Below the pieces are notes generated by a model. It saw only the letters and a list, made by a program, of their open reading frames with translations. It ran no database searches and was not told the DNA's origin. Positions 52,260 to 61,739 of a DNA stretch of 64,000 bases are shown here, one piece after another (the stretch's first letter is position 1; every line of letters starts with the position of its first letter). Made by a program: the position numbers and the translations under genes. Source of the stretch: an uncultured Prevotellaceae bacterium. Its GTDB lineage: Bacteria; Bacteroidota; Bacteroidia; Bacteroidales; Bacteroidaceae. The stretch spans positions 62,001-126,000 of the forward strand of contig CAMNCV010000130.1 of the NCBI GenBank assembly GCA_946534585.1, in the 5' to 3' direction.

Positions 52260-55244
52260 TTATTTCCTAATGGTTATTGCCATCAGACCTACCACGACAT
52301 CATTTGACAAGCAACGCAATGTGAAATCCTTTAATTTCTTCTTAGGATTAAGTGACATAGAAACAACCTGTGCAGCACCGCCCTTAAGTTCACGACCGTA
52401 CACTTCCGTTTGCTTAACCCCAAGTTTTTCTCCCAAATATCGCGATACTTTCCCTGTAGAGAAACTTACACGCAACGGTGGATTGTTTGCTCCTACAAAT
52501 GCTTTTCCATCAACATAATAATCTTGCTCTATCGGAGTATAATTATATGGTGGATGCAATGCCAATGTATCGGCTGTTCCATCATTATAATTTGCTATAA
52601 TCATAGCATTATCAATATCAAACTGCATATGATTAGTACTACCTGCTATTAGGAAATCCGCGCCATTAACGCCCTTACCTTCTTCCACATTCACTTTAAT
52701 TTCATCAGGATAGTTATCCCATAGAGAAGCAAAAGCTACGTTCTTTCCCTTTTGCGGTGTAGAGAATTTCACACCTTCTACCACAATTTCATTTCCCGTG
52801 GCCATCGAACGGAATACTGAATCATCAATATTTACCATAAATTTCGGATGACACCATTCTCCTATGCCCTGTACGGGTAATTCGAGCGACGTACTATTTG
52901 GGCGTGGAGACAAATATTGATTACGGAAGATATCCGTCACGTCTGCATTAAAAGGTACTGGTATGCTTATCTGCTTACCTCCTACACAACGAAGCGTATT
53001 GTTTGTTTCATACTTGTCTCCGTTATATGTTATCCTATCCGTAGCAGTTTCTGTTTTATAATCAGGAATGTCTATTTCTACTAAAAACATGCCTCCATCT
53101 TCCTTAGTCTGATAATCTGTGTAAGTTCCCTCTTGTCCATTTATTCTAACAACTATATCAAGATGTTGCTTGAAATGTTGCTCAATATAGAAACATCCTT
53201 TTACCCCACGCTTCTTATATTTATATGAAAGATATGGAGTACGAACCTCCACGCTATCCCATCCCAAAGGAAAACCTGGTCGTATCAGGCACTTGGAATC
53301 CAAGGCTTGCGGAATAATGCCAAATACACCTTGAATTATTGCACGCGCTGAAATTCCTACATTGTCACCGAAGTCACGATATGACTCGCCACGCGCAGCA
53401 TCATAATAACTTATTTGCCCGAGATTACCTGGTGAACGTCCAAGATACATCTGATCAAGTATATTGCCTTTTACAAGTTTCATTCCTTCCTGTGCTCTGC
53501 CAGCCTCAAAGAATGCAAGCGATGTATGCATGATTTCCGCTGAAGCCACATTATTTATCGACCATGCGTATGGCATCCAGTTACTCGTACTGATGATATA
53601 ATCCTCGCTCTGCTTTCCTTTCGTTTCTACTTTTATATGTGGGATACACTTATCCACATACCCCATAGCAGAATACATTTGCTGCGGAGTTCCCACGCCA
53701 CAGTCCACTGGCGTGTATTCAGACCATACGGCAGCATTCTCATGCAAACGCTTTTTGCCCATGACATCGCGATATTCTGCCCAATGTGGGAAACAACCTT
53801 TCGTCCACAACCGTTCATTCATTGCTTTAAGTATAGCCTCCGCCTCTTTTTGATATGGAGCAGGATCTTTTCCAATCAGTTGTGCTATCTTTGCTGCAAG
53901 CAGATTTCCTCGGTAGTTATATGCTGTAGAATGTGTCACCTCGCCTCCATTATAATACAGGGCATCGCTCGCCCATATACAGCAGTAAGCATCATACAAA
54001 TGATTTCCATCCTTATCAAAGTTGCGTTTTTCCCATTCGAGATGCGACGTAAGCACTGGCCACATCTTTTTCATGTACGCCGTGTCTGCATCATACTGAA
54101 AATGCCAAAGCAATTCATCGATATAGTTCAGGTTCATATCATAGTGATGCATTTGGTCATTCCTATTAGGGTTACGGCATATATAACCATTGGAATACAT
54201 CTGTGTCCCCCACTTTTTTTCCGCTCGTGCAAGGTTCAATTCTGCATCCTGTGTTGGAGAAGGTATCGTTGGTGGAACATCCGTAACTTGCGAACGTGCA
54301 TAAGCATCAAAATGACTGATGGCACGCTCGTTCCATCCTAACACATCACCCAGATATCCGGCACGCCATCCTGCCAACGGCATACGCCACCCAATGGCAC
54401 CATGCAGCCACGTCTCTCCATCCCACACACCGTCTGCTGCCAACGACAACACGCTTCCAAGCGTATTCAGCATCGCATCAGGTGTTCTAAACTCTATCCT
54501 ACTTGCAAGTGCCTCAAAGTATGCTTGTGATGCCGAGAAACCCGATACAATACTGTTTTTAGGCAGTGATAATACGAGTTCGTGCCCTTTTTCTCGCTCT
54601 GCGTAAGGGCGGGTCACTGCATAGGCTTCCCTGCGGAAAATAATTTTCGACATGACAACGCCTTTCTCGTATTCATCTGGCTCAAAACAACCTTCCTTGT
54701 CGGCACCGATATCCCCGTTGCGACTTAACTTCTTAGCCACTGTATGACACATCTTACTCTCAAGCATTATACTGTCGGCATCGAAATTTTCTGCAGTGAA
54801 ATGCCAATATCCACCTTCTGTATCATGCATTGCGAGGCACACAATATTAAGGATGGCGCGCGAACCCCATCTTTTATCTTTAACAACATACGTGCGTTTG
54901 CCTTCTAAATAACGTGCTTCACAGTACTCTGCCTCTTCCAACGGTACTCCATTTACCAGAAAACGCAGATTGCGATAATTCTTTGATTTATACAATGCAA
55001 ATATAGGAAAGTCACTGGTTTCTATACGATAGTCTGTATTAGAGCCATATAGCGCACGTGTATATCTGTTTTTTCCGTTTACACACAAGAATGCTTTACC
55101 TTCGGGCACATACTGCATATCACGTGCTACCATGCCCGATGGCTTATTATTTGAATACGACTCAATATAGTCACCTGTTTTTTTCGTCTGTGCTATCAGC
55201 GTTGCTGATACCATCAACAAACTTGACAATACAATATTTCTCAT
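52260..55244 (-). CDS. Large secreted glycosidase-like protein (DUF4450-like, (alpha/alpha)6 barrel)
   Basis: Signal peptide; GSVLSLAADGVWDGETWLHGAIGWRMPLAGWRAGYLGDVLGWNERAISHFDAYA; helical-barrel motifs ENAAVWSEYTPVDCGVGTPQQMYSAMGYVD. Confidence 0.65.
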   Translation of the reverse strand: MRNIVLSSLLMVSATLIAQTKKTGDYIESYSNNKPSGMVARDMQYVPEGKAFLCVNGKNRYTRALYGSNTDYRIETSDFPIFALYKSKNYRNLRFLVNGVPLEEAEYCEARYLEGKRTYVVKDKRWGSRAILNIVCLAMHDTEGGYWHFTAENFDADSIMLESKMCHTVAKKLSRNGDIGADKEGCFEPDEYEKGVVMSKIIFRREAYAVTRPYAEREKGHELVLSLPKNSIVSGFSASQAYFEALASRIEFRTPDAMLNTLGSVLSLAADGVWDGETWLHGAIGWRMPLAGWRAGYLGDVLGWNERAISHFDAYARSQVTDVPPTIPSPTQDAELNLARAEKKWGTQMYSNGYICRNPNRNDQMHHYDMNLNYIDELLWHFQYDADTAYMKKMWPVLTSHLEWEKRNFDKDGNHLYDAYCCIWASDALYYNGGEVTHSTAYNYRGNLLAAKIAQLIGKDPAPYQKEAEAILKAMNERLWTKGCFPHWAEYRDVMGKKRLHENAAVWSEYTPVDCGVGTPQQMYSAMGYVDKCIPHIKVETKGKQSEDYIISTSNWMPYAWSINNVASAEIMHTSLAFFEAGRAQEGMKLVKGNILDQMYLGRSPGNLGQISYYDAARGESYRDFGDNVGISARAIIQGVFGIIPQALDSKCLIRPGFPLGWDSVEVRTPYLSYKYKKRGVKGCFYIEQHFKQHLDIVVRINGQEGTYTDYQTKEDGGMFLVEIDIPDYKTETATDRITYNGDKYETNNTLRCVGGKQISIPVPFNADVTDIFRNQYLSPRPNSTSLELPVQGIGEWCHPKFMVNIDDSVFRSMATGNEIVVEGVKFSTPQKGKNVAFASLWDNYPDEIKVNVEEGKGVNGADFLIAGSTNHMQFDIDNAMIIANYNDGTADTLALHPPYNYTPIEQDYYVDGKAFVGANNPPLRVSFSTGKVSRYLGEKLGVKQTEVYGRELKGGAAQVVSMSLNPKKKLKDFTLRCLSNDVVVGLMAITIRK

Positions 55245-55272
55245 TTTCGCCTCTTATATCACACTTCTGGGC

Positions 55273-55890
55273 TTACTTGCTTATCTCTGACAACTCTTTC
55301 CTACAGAAAAGTAACAGTGCAACGACACTTACCGATATGCAAGCATCAGCAAAGTTGAATACTGGCGAAAAGAATATGAATGGCTCGCCTCCCCATATTG
55401 GGAACCAATCTGGATAGGTCGTCACAATAAGTGGGAAGTAGAACATATCCACCACCCTGCCTTGCAAAAACGGTGCATAGCCAGCCCCGAAGTCGGTCAG
55501 GAATGATACAGAGTATGGTGATGAACCTGTAAATATCAGGCCATAGAACATGCAATCTATCAAATTGCCTGCAGCCCCTGCAAGTATCATAGACAACAAT
55601 ATGAGCCATATTCTTCGTACTCCAGCTTTTAACTGTCTGTAGATATACCACGTCAACAATACACACGCTACAAGGCGAAAGATACTGAGAGCATACTTTG
55701 GTATGAATGTCATGCCATAAGCCATACCATTATTCTCAATGAACGACAGATAAAACCAATTCGTCACCTGTATGCTTTCATGGAGGTGCATATTGGTTTT
55801 GACCCACACCTTTATTGTTTGGTCAATGATTAGCAGTACTAATACGAACAAGGCATATAGGCTTCCTTGTCTTATTATTTTCGATTTCAT
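55273..55890 (-). CDS. lspA: Lipoprotein signal peptidase (signal peptidase II)
   Basis: FIENNGMAYGM; GAAGNLIDCMFYG; FNFADACISVSVVALL. Confidence 0.94.
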   Translation of the reverse strand: MKSKIIRQGSLYALFVLVLLIIDQTIKVWVKTNMHLHESIQVTNWFYLSFIENNGMAYGMTFIPKYALSIFRLVACVLLTWYIYRQLKAGVRRIWLILLSMILAGAAGNLIDCMFYGLIFTGSSPYSVSFLTDFGAGYAPFLQGRVVDMFYFPLIVTTYPDWFPIWGGEPFIFFSPVFNFADACISVSVVALLLFCRKELSEISK

Positions 55891-56139
55891 GTTCTATTTT
55901 TGATTACAAAGTTACGAATTTTTCGTGGAACAGCCAAACTTCTCATTATTTTTCTTGTTCATAGATTCGTTCCTTTCTTTTAGAGCTATTGAATACCTAT
56001 TACTCAAAAATAGCCTGCAAAATGAGCCATACGCCAAATATTAAGATGCAAAGGTACAAACTTTTCCTGAAATGGCAAAAGAAAAAATGAAAAATTGAAA
56101 ATTCCCTTACGGGAAATGAACAGGAAGTGAAAAACGAAA

Positions 56140-56217
56140 AGTGAAAAGTGAAATATACGTTGATGACACAGACTTGATGATAAGTCTAAACGTTACTTGT
56201 ATTTTTCACTTTTCACT
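56140..56217. repeat. 78-nt extended hairpin (14-bp outer stem AGTGAAAAGTGAAA/TTTCACTTTTCACT with inner stems)
   Basis: Outer arms 56140-56153/56204-56217 exact; inner AGACTT-gatgat-AAGTCT exact. Confidence 0.85.
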
Positions 56218-56226
56218 ATTCACTTC

Positions 56227-56245
56227 CCTCCCCCCACGGGGGAGG
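56227..56245. repeat. GC-rich hairpin CCTCCCCC-CAC-GGGGGAGG
   Basis: 8-bp perfect stem, 3-nt loop, directly downstream (minus sense) of the stop codon at 56261. Confidence 0.85.
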
Positions 56246-56260
56246 TAGGAGGGGGCTGCT

Positions 56261-58042
56261 TTACTGTCCCAGGAACATGTTTACTATTGCATTGGCGTCT
56301 GCCATCGTGATTGCAGGATTACCGTCATCATCGGTATCGCCATTCACGTTGGCGAGATGAACCGGGAAGCCCGTTGGCTTCTCTGTGGTAAGGAAGTAGT
56401 TCACCACCATGTTGGCATCTGCCATGCTGATTGAGCCATCCCTGTTCACGTCGCTGAGACGGAATGGCAGTTGGCGGAACACATAGCACATCTTTGTTTC
56501 AGTTGGAGCCACTCTTATGTAGTATGCTCCTTCTTCCGTAGGAATCTTAACAGGCGGTGTATTGTCTATAGCCTTGGCCACTTTACCGTTCACCTCATAC
56601 ACCGTACGGTCATGGAACTGCTGCCCGCTGACAGATGAGGCAAGCATCTCCACGAAATACTTCTTGCCGGCCTTGAATACGTCTCCGCGCTCCATCAGTT
56701 TCCAACCTTCCTCTCCTGCATACTCCCACCAATTTATCTCATTTACAGGACAGTAGTAATCCCTCTGGAACTGCTCCTTTGGGTTCGTCTCCGGCAATAT
56801 GCCTGCGGGCTTAGCCCCTGCCGCCGCCGTTATCTCCCACACTGGTTCGGCACCTATTACAGGTGCAGTGATGCTATCCTTTGCCGTGCGCATATATACG
56901 CCTCCCTCTGGTGTAGGCACACGGTAAGTGAACACAAAGCTTTTCTTACTTGCAGTTGCGCCATCCTCTATCGAATATTGTGTCACGGTAGAGCCATCTT
57001 GCACCATATAAGCGTTGACGTCATCGGCAAACTTATAGCCATTCTCCAGTTCCACCGTGAATCGAATACCGAGATAGTCACCTGTGTATCCCTCATAGGG
57101 ATCCATACTCTTGTAGATCATCCGATAGCTCACGCTTATTGACTTCACCCCCTCCGTTGGGCTTGTCACCTCATAGTCGGCTGGCTCGAAGTCTGTAGGC
57201 CATGTGTAATCGGTGATGTCTATACGTCTTACTGGTGGCGTGAGGTCTCCTATCTTCACACTCGTACAATATACGCCGTCAACGGTGACAAGTTTACCTT
57301 GAAAGAGGTGTGATGGCTCCGCTGGTTCAAAAATATCTATACCATCACCAAAAATAAATTGATAGATACCTTCAAAACAAGGGGAAGTACGTCCTGAAGG
57401 AAGATTAATATTATTTGCTTCTATAAACGTTTGCTCACCGAGCACCTCAAGTGTCACATTACCAGATTGTTCTTCTGCTATGTAGTTTCCCACTATACAC
57501 TCATATCCTTTCAAATCAAGATGTGCATCATTGGTAACGCTCATCTTGTAATGATTATCACCAAAAAAATAAATGGCAGCCATTTCCGTCACTGTCAATG
57601 CACAGCCACTCACTGTCAAATTACAATTATCAAGGTATATTCCGCATGCAAAACTTTCAAAATTACTACCATTTATAGACAATGTGCCACTACCATTTAT
57701 AATGAGGTCACTAGACGCATATATAATACTACAGCCTTTAGCATTAGACGAAATACTGTTCGTTCCGCTCACATTTATCGTCAATCCGTCTATTTCGCTT
57801 TTAATTGAACTTACAATATCACGCGTCATAGTTGCATTGTCCAGCGTCAAAGTCTTAGTTGACGGATTATATTTTACGGTGCCGCTCACACCATTAATGA
57901 CCGACAGGTCATCTTTGTTTGCATCAGTCACCTGCACATCGGCTATCCACAAATCATATTTCGCTGCACTGACGTTCATGGCCGTTGCCACGAGGAATAA
58001 GATTAGGAGACAAATTCGCCTCATTCTGTTTTTTGTTTTCAT
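56261..58042 (-). CDS. Large secreted protein with carbohydrate-binding-like N-terminal region and C-terminal dockerin-like EF-hand repeats
   Basis: Signal peptide; C-terminal LSDVNRDGSISMADANMVVNYFLTTE...LANVNGDTDDDGNPAITMADANAIVNMFLGQ. Confidence 0.75.
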   Translation of the reverse strand: MKTKNRMRRICLLILFLVATAMNVSAAKYDLWIADVQVTDANKDDLSVINGVSGTVKYNPSTKTLTLDNATMTRDIVSSIKSEIDGLTINVSGTNSISSNAKGCSIIYASSDLIINGSGTLSINGSNFESFACGIYLDNCNLTVSGCALTVTEMAAIYFFGDNHYKMSVTNDAHLDLKGYECIVGNYIAEEQSGNVTLEVLGEQTFIEANNINLPSGRTSPCFEGIYQFIFGDGIDIFEPAEPSHLFQGKLVTVDGVYCTSVKIGDLTPPVRRIDITDYTWPTDFEPADYEVTSPTEGVKSISVSYRMIYKSMDPYEGYTGDYLGIRFTVELENGYKFADDVNAYMVQDGSTVTQYSIEDGATASKKSFVFTYRVPTPEGGVYMRTAKDSITAPVIGAEPVWEITAAAGAKPAGILPETNPKEQFQRDYYCPVNEINWWEYAGEEGWKLMERGDVFKAGKKYFVEMLASSVSGQQFHDRTVYEVNGKVAKAIDNTPPVKIPTEEGAYYIRVAPTETKMCYVFRQLPFRLSDVNRDGSISMADANMVVNYFLTTEKPTGFPVHLANVNGDTDDDGNPAITMADANAIVNMFLGQ

Positions 58043-58248
58043 CGTTTTCGTTTTTATGTTTGTTTATTTCGATAATAATTTCATGAATAATTACATGGGG
58101 ATTATATGGACATTATATGTTTCAAAGAAATGCAAACCATCCGCACATATCTTTTTCTTGCTTGCAAAGTTATAAAATTTCCATGAAACAACCAAATAAA
58201 ATTGAAAAATTGAAGAATTGAAGAATTGAAATTTACTCCCCAAGATAC

Positions 58249-58290
58249 AAAAATGTGTGCGTAAGGCTATTAGAAGCACCTACGCACACA
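58249..58290 (-). terminator. Intrinsic terminator downstream of serA
   Basis: Minus sense TGTGTGCGTA-N17-TACGCACACA followed by TTTTT. Confidence 0.75.
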
Positions 58291-58349
58291 TATGGAGAAG
58301 TATTATCGCAAACGTAAAGATACTTTACGCTTACTTATTATTTAGTCAA

Positions 58350-59270
58350 TTATTTATTCACCTGGAACTTTGTAATGCCTTCCTTGATGAAACCTACAAT
58401 CTGGTTAGCAGCAGCAAGACCAGCATTGGTGTTAGCCTCTGCAGTCTGTGCACCCATCTTCTTAGGAGTAGAGAAGTAGCGGCCTTCAAACTTAGCGAAA
58501 TCAGCATCAGCATCTGGCTTAATATCTGTGATATACTTCAAGTCCTCACGCTCAGCCATCAACTTTAGGAGACCAGCCTCATCAATAACCTCCTTACGTG
58601 CGGTATTGATAAGTATCGCACCCTTCTTCATAGTGCTGCAGAGGTCGTAGTTAATAGACTGCTTAGTCTCTGCAGTTGCAGGGATGTGGAGTGAAACGAT
58701 GTCAGCCTCCTTGAATAGGTCAGCCTGAGATGCCATAGCCTTTACACCTGCAGCCTCAATAACGTCAGCAGGACAGTAAGCGTCGTATGCACAAACCTCC
58801 ATGCCGAAGCCTTTGGCGATACGTGCCACGTTACGACCAACGTTACCGAAGGCAAGAATACCGAGCTTCTTACCCATCAGCTCTGAACCTGCCTTGCCGT
58901 TGTAGAAGTTACGTACGCAGTAAACGAGGAGACCGAGTACGAGCTCTGCCACTGCGTTAGCGTTCTGTCCTGGAGTGTTCATAACCACAATGTTGCGTGC
59001 AGTAGCAGCCTCAAGGTCAACATTGTCATAACCAGCACCGGCACGAACAACAATCTTCAGGTTCTTGGCAGCATCCATCACCTCTGCATCAATCTTATCA
59101 GAGCGGATGATGATAGCGTCAACGTCGGCAACAGCAGCGAGCAACTGAGCCTTCTCTGTATATTTCTCAAGCAAAGCAAGTTCAAAGCCTGCTTTCTCTA
59201 TTATCTCCTTAATGCCTGCTACTGCAGGAGCTGCAAACGGTTTCTCCGTTGCAATCAATACTTTTGCCAT
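58350..59270 (-). CDS. serA: D-3-phosphoglycerate dehydrogenase (short form, no ACT domain)
   Basis: VVRAGAGYDNVDLEAATARNIVVMNTPGQNANAVAELVLGLL; LGILAFGNVGRNVARIAKGFGMEV; adjacent to serC. Confidence 0.93.
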   Translation of the reverse strand: MAKVLIATEKPFAAPAVAGIKEIIEKAGFELALLEKYTEKAQLLAAVADVDAIIIRSDKIDAEVMDAAKNLKIVVRAGAGYDNVDLEAATARNIVVMNTPGQNANAVAELVLGLLVYCVRNFYNGKAGSELMGKKLGILAFGNVGRNVARIAKGFGMEVCAYDAYCPADVIEAAGVKAMASQADLFKEADIVSLHIPATAETKQSINYDLCSTMKKGAILINTARKEVIDEAGLLKLMAEREDLKYITDIKPDADADFAKFEGRYFSTPKKMGAQTAEANTNAGLAAANQIVGFIKEGITKFQVNK

Positions 59271-59297
59271 AATTATATGTAAAGTTTAAGAATTGAA

Positions 59298-59352
59298 GAA
59301 TTGAAAAACTGAAGTTGAAATCAATACATATTGGAACTTCAATTTTTCAATC
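59298..59352. repeat. Near-perfect inverted repeat between serC and serA
   Basis: AATTGAAAAACTGAAGTT (59299-59316) versus AACTTCAATTTTTCAATC (59335-59352); the internal mismatch would be G-U in minus-strand RNA. Confidence 0.7.
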
Positions 59353-59376
59353 CTATTATTTTTCAGTTATATCATA

Positions 59377-60444
59377 TTAGTGCTTTGCCTCAAACTCCTT
59401 CATGCAAGCCACGAGAGCCTCACAGCCTTCGATTGACATAGCGTTGTAGCAAGAAGCGCGGAAGCCACCTACGTCACGGTGACCCTTGACACCAACCATA
59501 CCCTTCTCTGTAGCAAAGGCGAGGAACTCATCCTGCAAGTCCTGATACTCTGGCTTCAATACGAAGGTAAGGTTCATCAGTGAGCGGCTATCTTCCTCAG
59601 CTGTACCGACGAAGAGTTTGTTGCGGTCAATCTCACCGTAAACGATCTCAGCACGCTGCTTAGCCAGCTTATCCATTGCTACTACGCCACCATGAGCCTT
59701 GATGTAACGGAGGTTCATCAGTGCAGAGTAGATAGGCACTACTGGAGGAGTATTGAACATAGAGCCCTTCTTCACGTGTGTGCGATAGTCGAGCATCGTA
59801 GGAATCTGACGTGACACCTTACCAAGTGCATCCTCCTTTACGATTACGAATGTAACACCTGCCATAGCGAGGTTCTTCTGTGCACCACCGTAAATCATGG
59901 CGTACTTGCTTACATCGATAGGACGAGAAAGGAAGTCAGAAGACATATCAGCAATCAATGGCACTGGAGAGTCAATGTCGTAGCGTATCTCTGTACCGTA
60001 GATTGTATTATTTGATGTAATGTGCAGATAGTCTGCATCTGTAGGAATTGTATAATTCTTTGGAATGTATGTAAAGTTCTTGTCAGCTGATGAAGCAATC
60101 TCAACTACCTCACCAAAGAGCTTTGCCTCTTTCATTGCCTTAGTAGCCCAAACACCTGTATTGAGGTATGCGGCTTTCTTCTCAAGGAAGTTGTAAGGAA
60201 CCATACAGAACTCAAGTGATGCACCGCCACCGAGGAACAACACCTTGTAACCCTCTGGTATGTCAAGGAGCTCTTTCATCAGCGCCTCGGCCTCGTCAAC
60301 TACTGGTTGGAAATTCTTTGCGCGGTGGCTGATTTCCATAAGTGAAAGTCCTGAGTTATCAAAATCAAGACATGCGGCTGCAGTCTGCTCAATCACCTCA
60401 CGAGGAAGGATTGACGGTCCTGCATTAAAATTGTACTTTTTCAT
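59377..60444 (-). CDS. serC: Phosphoserine aminotransferase
   Basis: [22 protein letters not shown]...[20 protein letters not shown]...[34 protein letters not shown]. Confidence 0.96.
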   Translation of the reverse strand: MKKYNFNAGPSILPREVIEQTAAACLDFDNSGLSLMEISHRAKNFQPVVDEAEALMKELLDIPEGYKVLFLGGGASLEFCMVPYNFLEKKAAYLNTGVWATKAMKEAKLFGEVVEIASSADKNFTYIPKNYTIPTDADYLHITSNNTIYGTEIRYDIDSPVPLIADMSSDFLSRPIDVSKYAMIYGGAQKNLAMAGVTFVIVKEDALGKVSRQIPTMLDYRTHVKKGSMFNTPPVVPIYSALMNLRYIKAHGGVVAMDKLAKQRAEIVYGEIDRNKLFVGTAEEDSRSLMNLTFVLKPEYQDLQDEFLAFATEKGMVGVKGHRDVGGFRASCYNAMSIEGCEALVACMKEFEAKH

Positions 60445-60614
60445 TTGAATGCTATTTCTTAAATGATTATATTTCGCCTTTTTGCATTTTAGACTGCAAA
60501 GTTACTCATTTTTAATGGAAATAACAAAAAAACTTGCACAAAATTATCATTTTGCGCAAATTTATTGCGTTTCACTTACTTTTTTATGCTAAAATGATAA
60601 GCGGAGTTAACATA

Positions 60615-61499
60615 CTACTGCTGAAGTGTCTTCTTTATGGAGTCTTTTCTGAGCGTATCGACTCTCAGACTATCAACAGACTCCGCATCTTTCGGTTTCA
60701 CTGGCGGCTCGGTGTGGGTATGGAGTAGTTTCACACTGCGCACGGCTACAAAGCGAAGCGTAGTAGCATTGGCGTCTGACGTCTCTTGACTCAGATTACG
60801 GCAGAGATTGAAATATCCACGTATCTGGCGCACATGAAGTCTGTCAATGTTGTTTTTCAGCGTAAGGATGCCATGTCCGTCGCTATTCACGTGGGTAACT
60901 TGCGTAGCAATACTGTCATTGTCATAATATACGGCCATTACTGCTGCCACGTCGCGGTAGCCGTCTTGGAATACGAACTGCACGTCAAACTGCAGTGTAA
61001 ACGTATCGCCATCCATGAACGTAGAGTCGGGTTCAATGCTGTATGCAAACTGACTATACGGCATTTGCTGCATGAGTATGAAATCCGCCTCTGTGTTCCA
61101 TACGTTTGAAGTGTCGGCCTCTGCTCCCTGTATGCCGTCAACCTTGCCACCCAGTGCAACGAGATTGTTCTGTATGCGGTCATTCAGCGACATATATATA
61201 GCATGGAGCTTGTCTGCATTACGACTGTAATAGTTGTATGACGAGTCCCACTCTACCTGACTGACGTTGTGTTTCTTCAGCACGCTGGCACGCAATGCTA
61301 TTATGTCGGACTCATATTCTTGGTTTCCACTGCTTTCATACATGCTCTGTGCAACGTGCATATCATACAGCACGTCCTCCATGTCGTCTTCGTCGAGCAC
61401 ACCCGATGGCAGTGATGGGGAGCAGGATGCAATCACGACTGACAGGAACATCATGAGTGTGAAAATACAATACGAGGATTTGATTTTATGTTGGGTCAT
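60615..61499 (-). CDS. DUF4296-family lipoprotein
   Basis: MFLSVVIASCSPSLPSGVLDEDDMEDVLYDMHVAQSMYES; lipobox. The ORF-track start at 61505 is a TTG; ATG is at 61499. Confidence 0.82.
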   Translation of the reverse strand: MTQHKIKSSYCIFTLMMFLSVVIASCSPSLPSGVLDEDDMEDVLYDMHVAQSMYESSGNQEYESDIIALRASVLKKHNVSQVEWDSSYNYYSRNADKLHAIYMSLNDRIQNNLVALGGKVDGIQGAEADTSNVWNTEADFILMQQMPYSQFAYSIEPDSTFMDGDTFTLQFDVQFVFQDGYRDVAAVMAVYYDNDSIATQVTHVNSDGHGILTLKNNIDRLHVRQIRGYFNLCRNLSQETSDANATTLRFVAVRSVKLLHTHTEPPVKPKDAESVDSLRVDTLRKDSIKKTLQQ

Positions 61500-61501
61500 C
61501 T

Positions 61502-61611
61502 GCAAAAGCTATCTGATTACTCAGTAATAGCTATCCGATTACTCGGTAATAGCTATCTGATTACACGGTAATAGCTATCTGATTATAAGATAATAGCTAT
61601 CTGATTACAAT
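61502..61611. repeat. 22-bp dyad-repeat array 4 (5 units)
   Basis: Contiguous 22-mers: GCAAAAGCTATCTGATTACTCA / GTAATAGCTATCCGATTACTCG / GTAATAGCTATCTGATTACACG / GTAATAGCTATCTGATTATAAG / ATAATAGCTATCTGATTACAAT. Confidence 0.96.
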
Positions 61612-61629
61612 GCGCTTACGAATTCATTC

Positions 61630-61674
61630 AAAAAAAAACTCAGAGGGATTATCAATATAACACTCCCTCTGAGT
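61630..61674 (-). terminator. Intrinsic terminator downstream of the wHTH (DUF2582) gene
   Basis: Minus sense ACTCAGAGGGA-N15-TCCCTCTGAGT followed by a run of T. Confidence 0.85.
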
Positions 61675-61739
61675 CAAGATATCTGTTCTCAACTGGATGA
61701 CTGAGGCAGATGCCGCACTCGTCATCATCAGTGGTTTTA

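Noticed and set aside
53637-54341. 234-aa plus-strand ORF
   Set aside because: Antisense to the large glycosidase-like gene; composition typical of shadow ORFs.
61502-61611. CRISPR array interpretation of the 22-bp repeats
   Set aside because: Repeat cores are separated by only 3 nt, there are no 25-40 nt spacers and no cas genes nearby; the dyad geometry differs from CRISPR.
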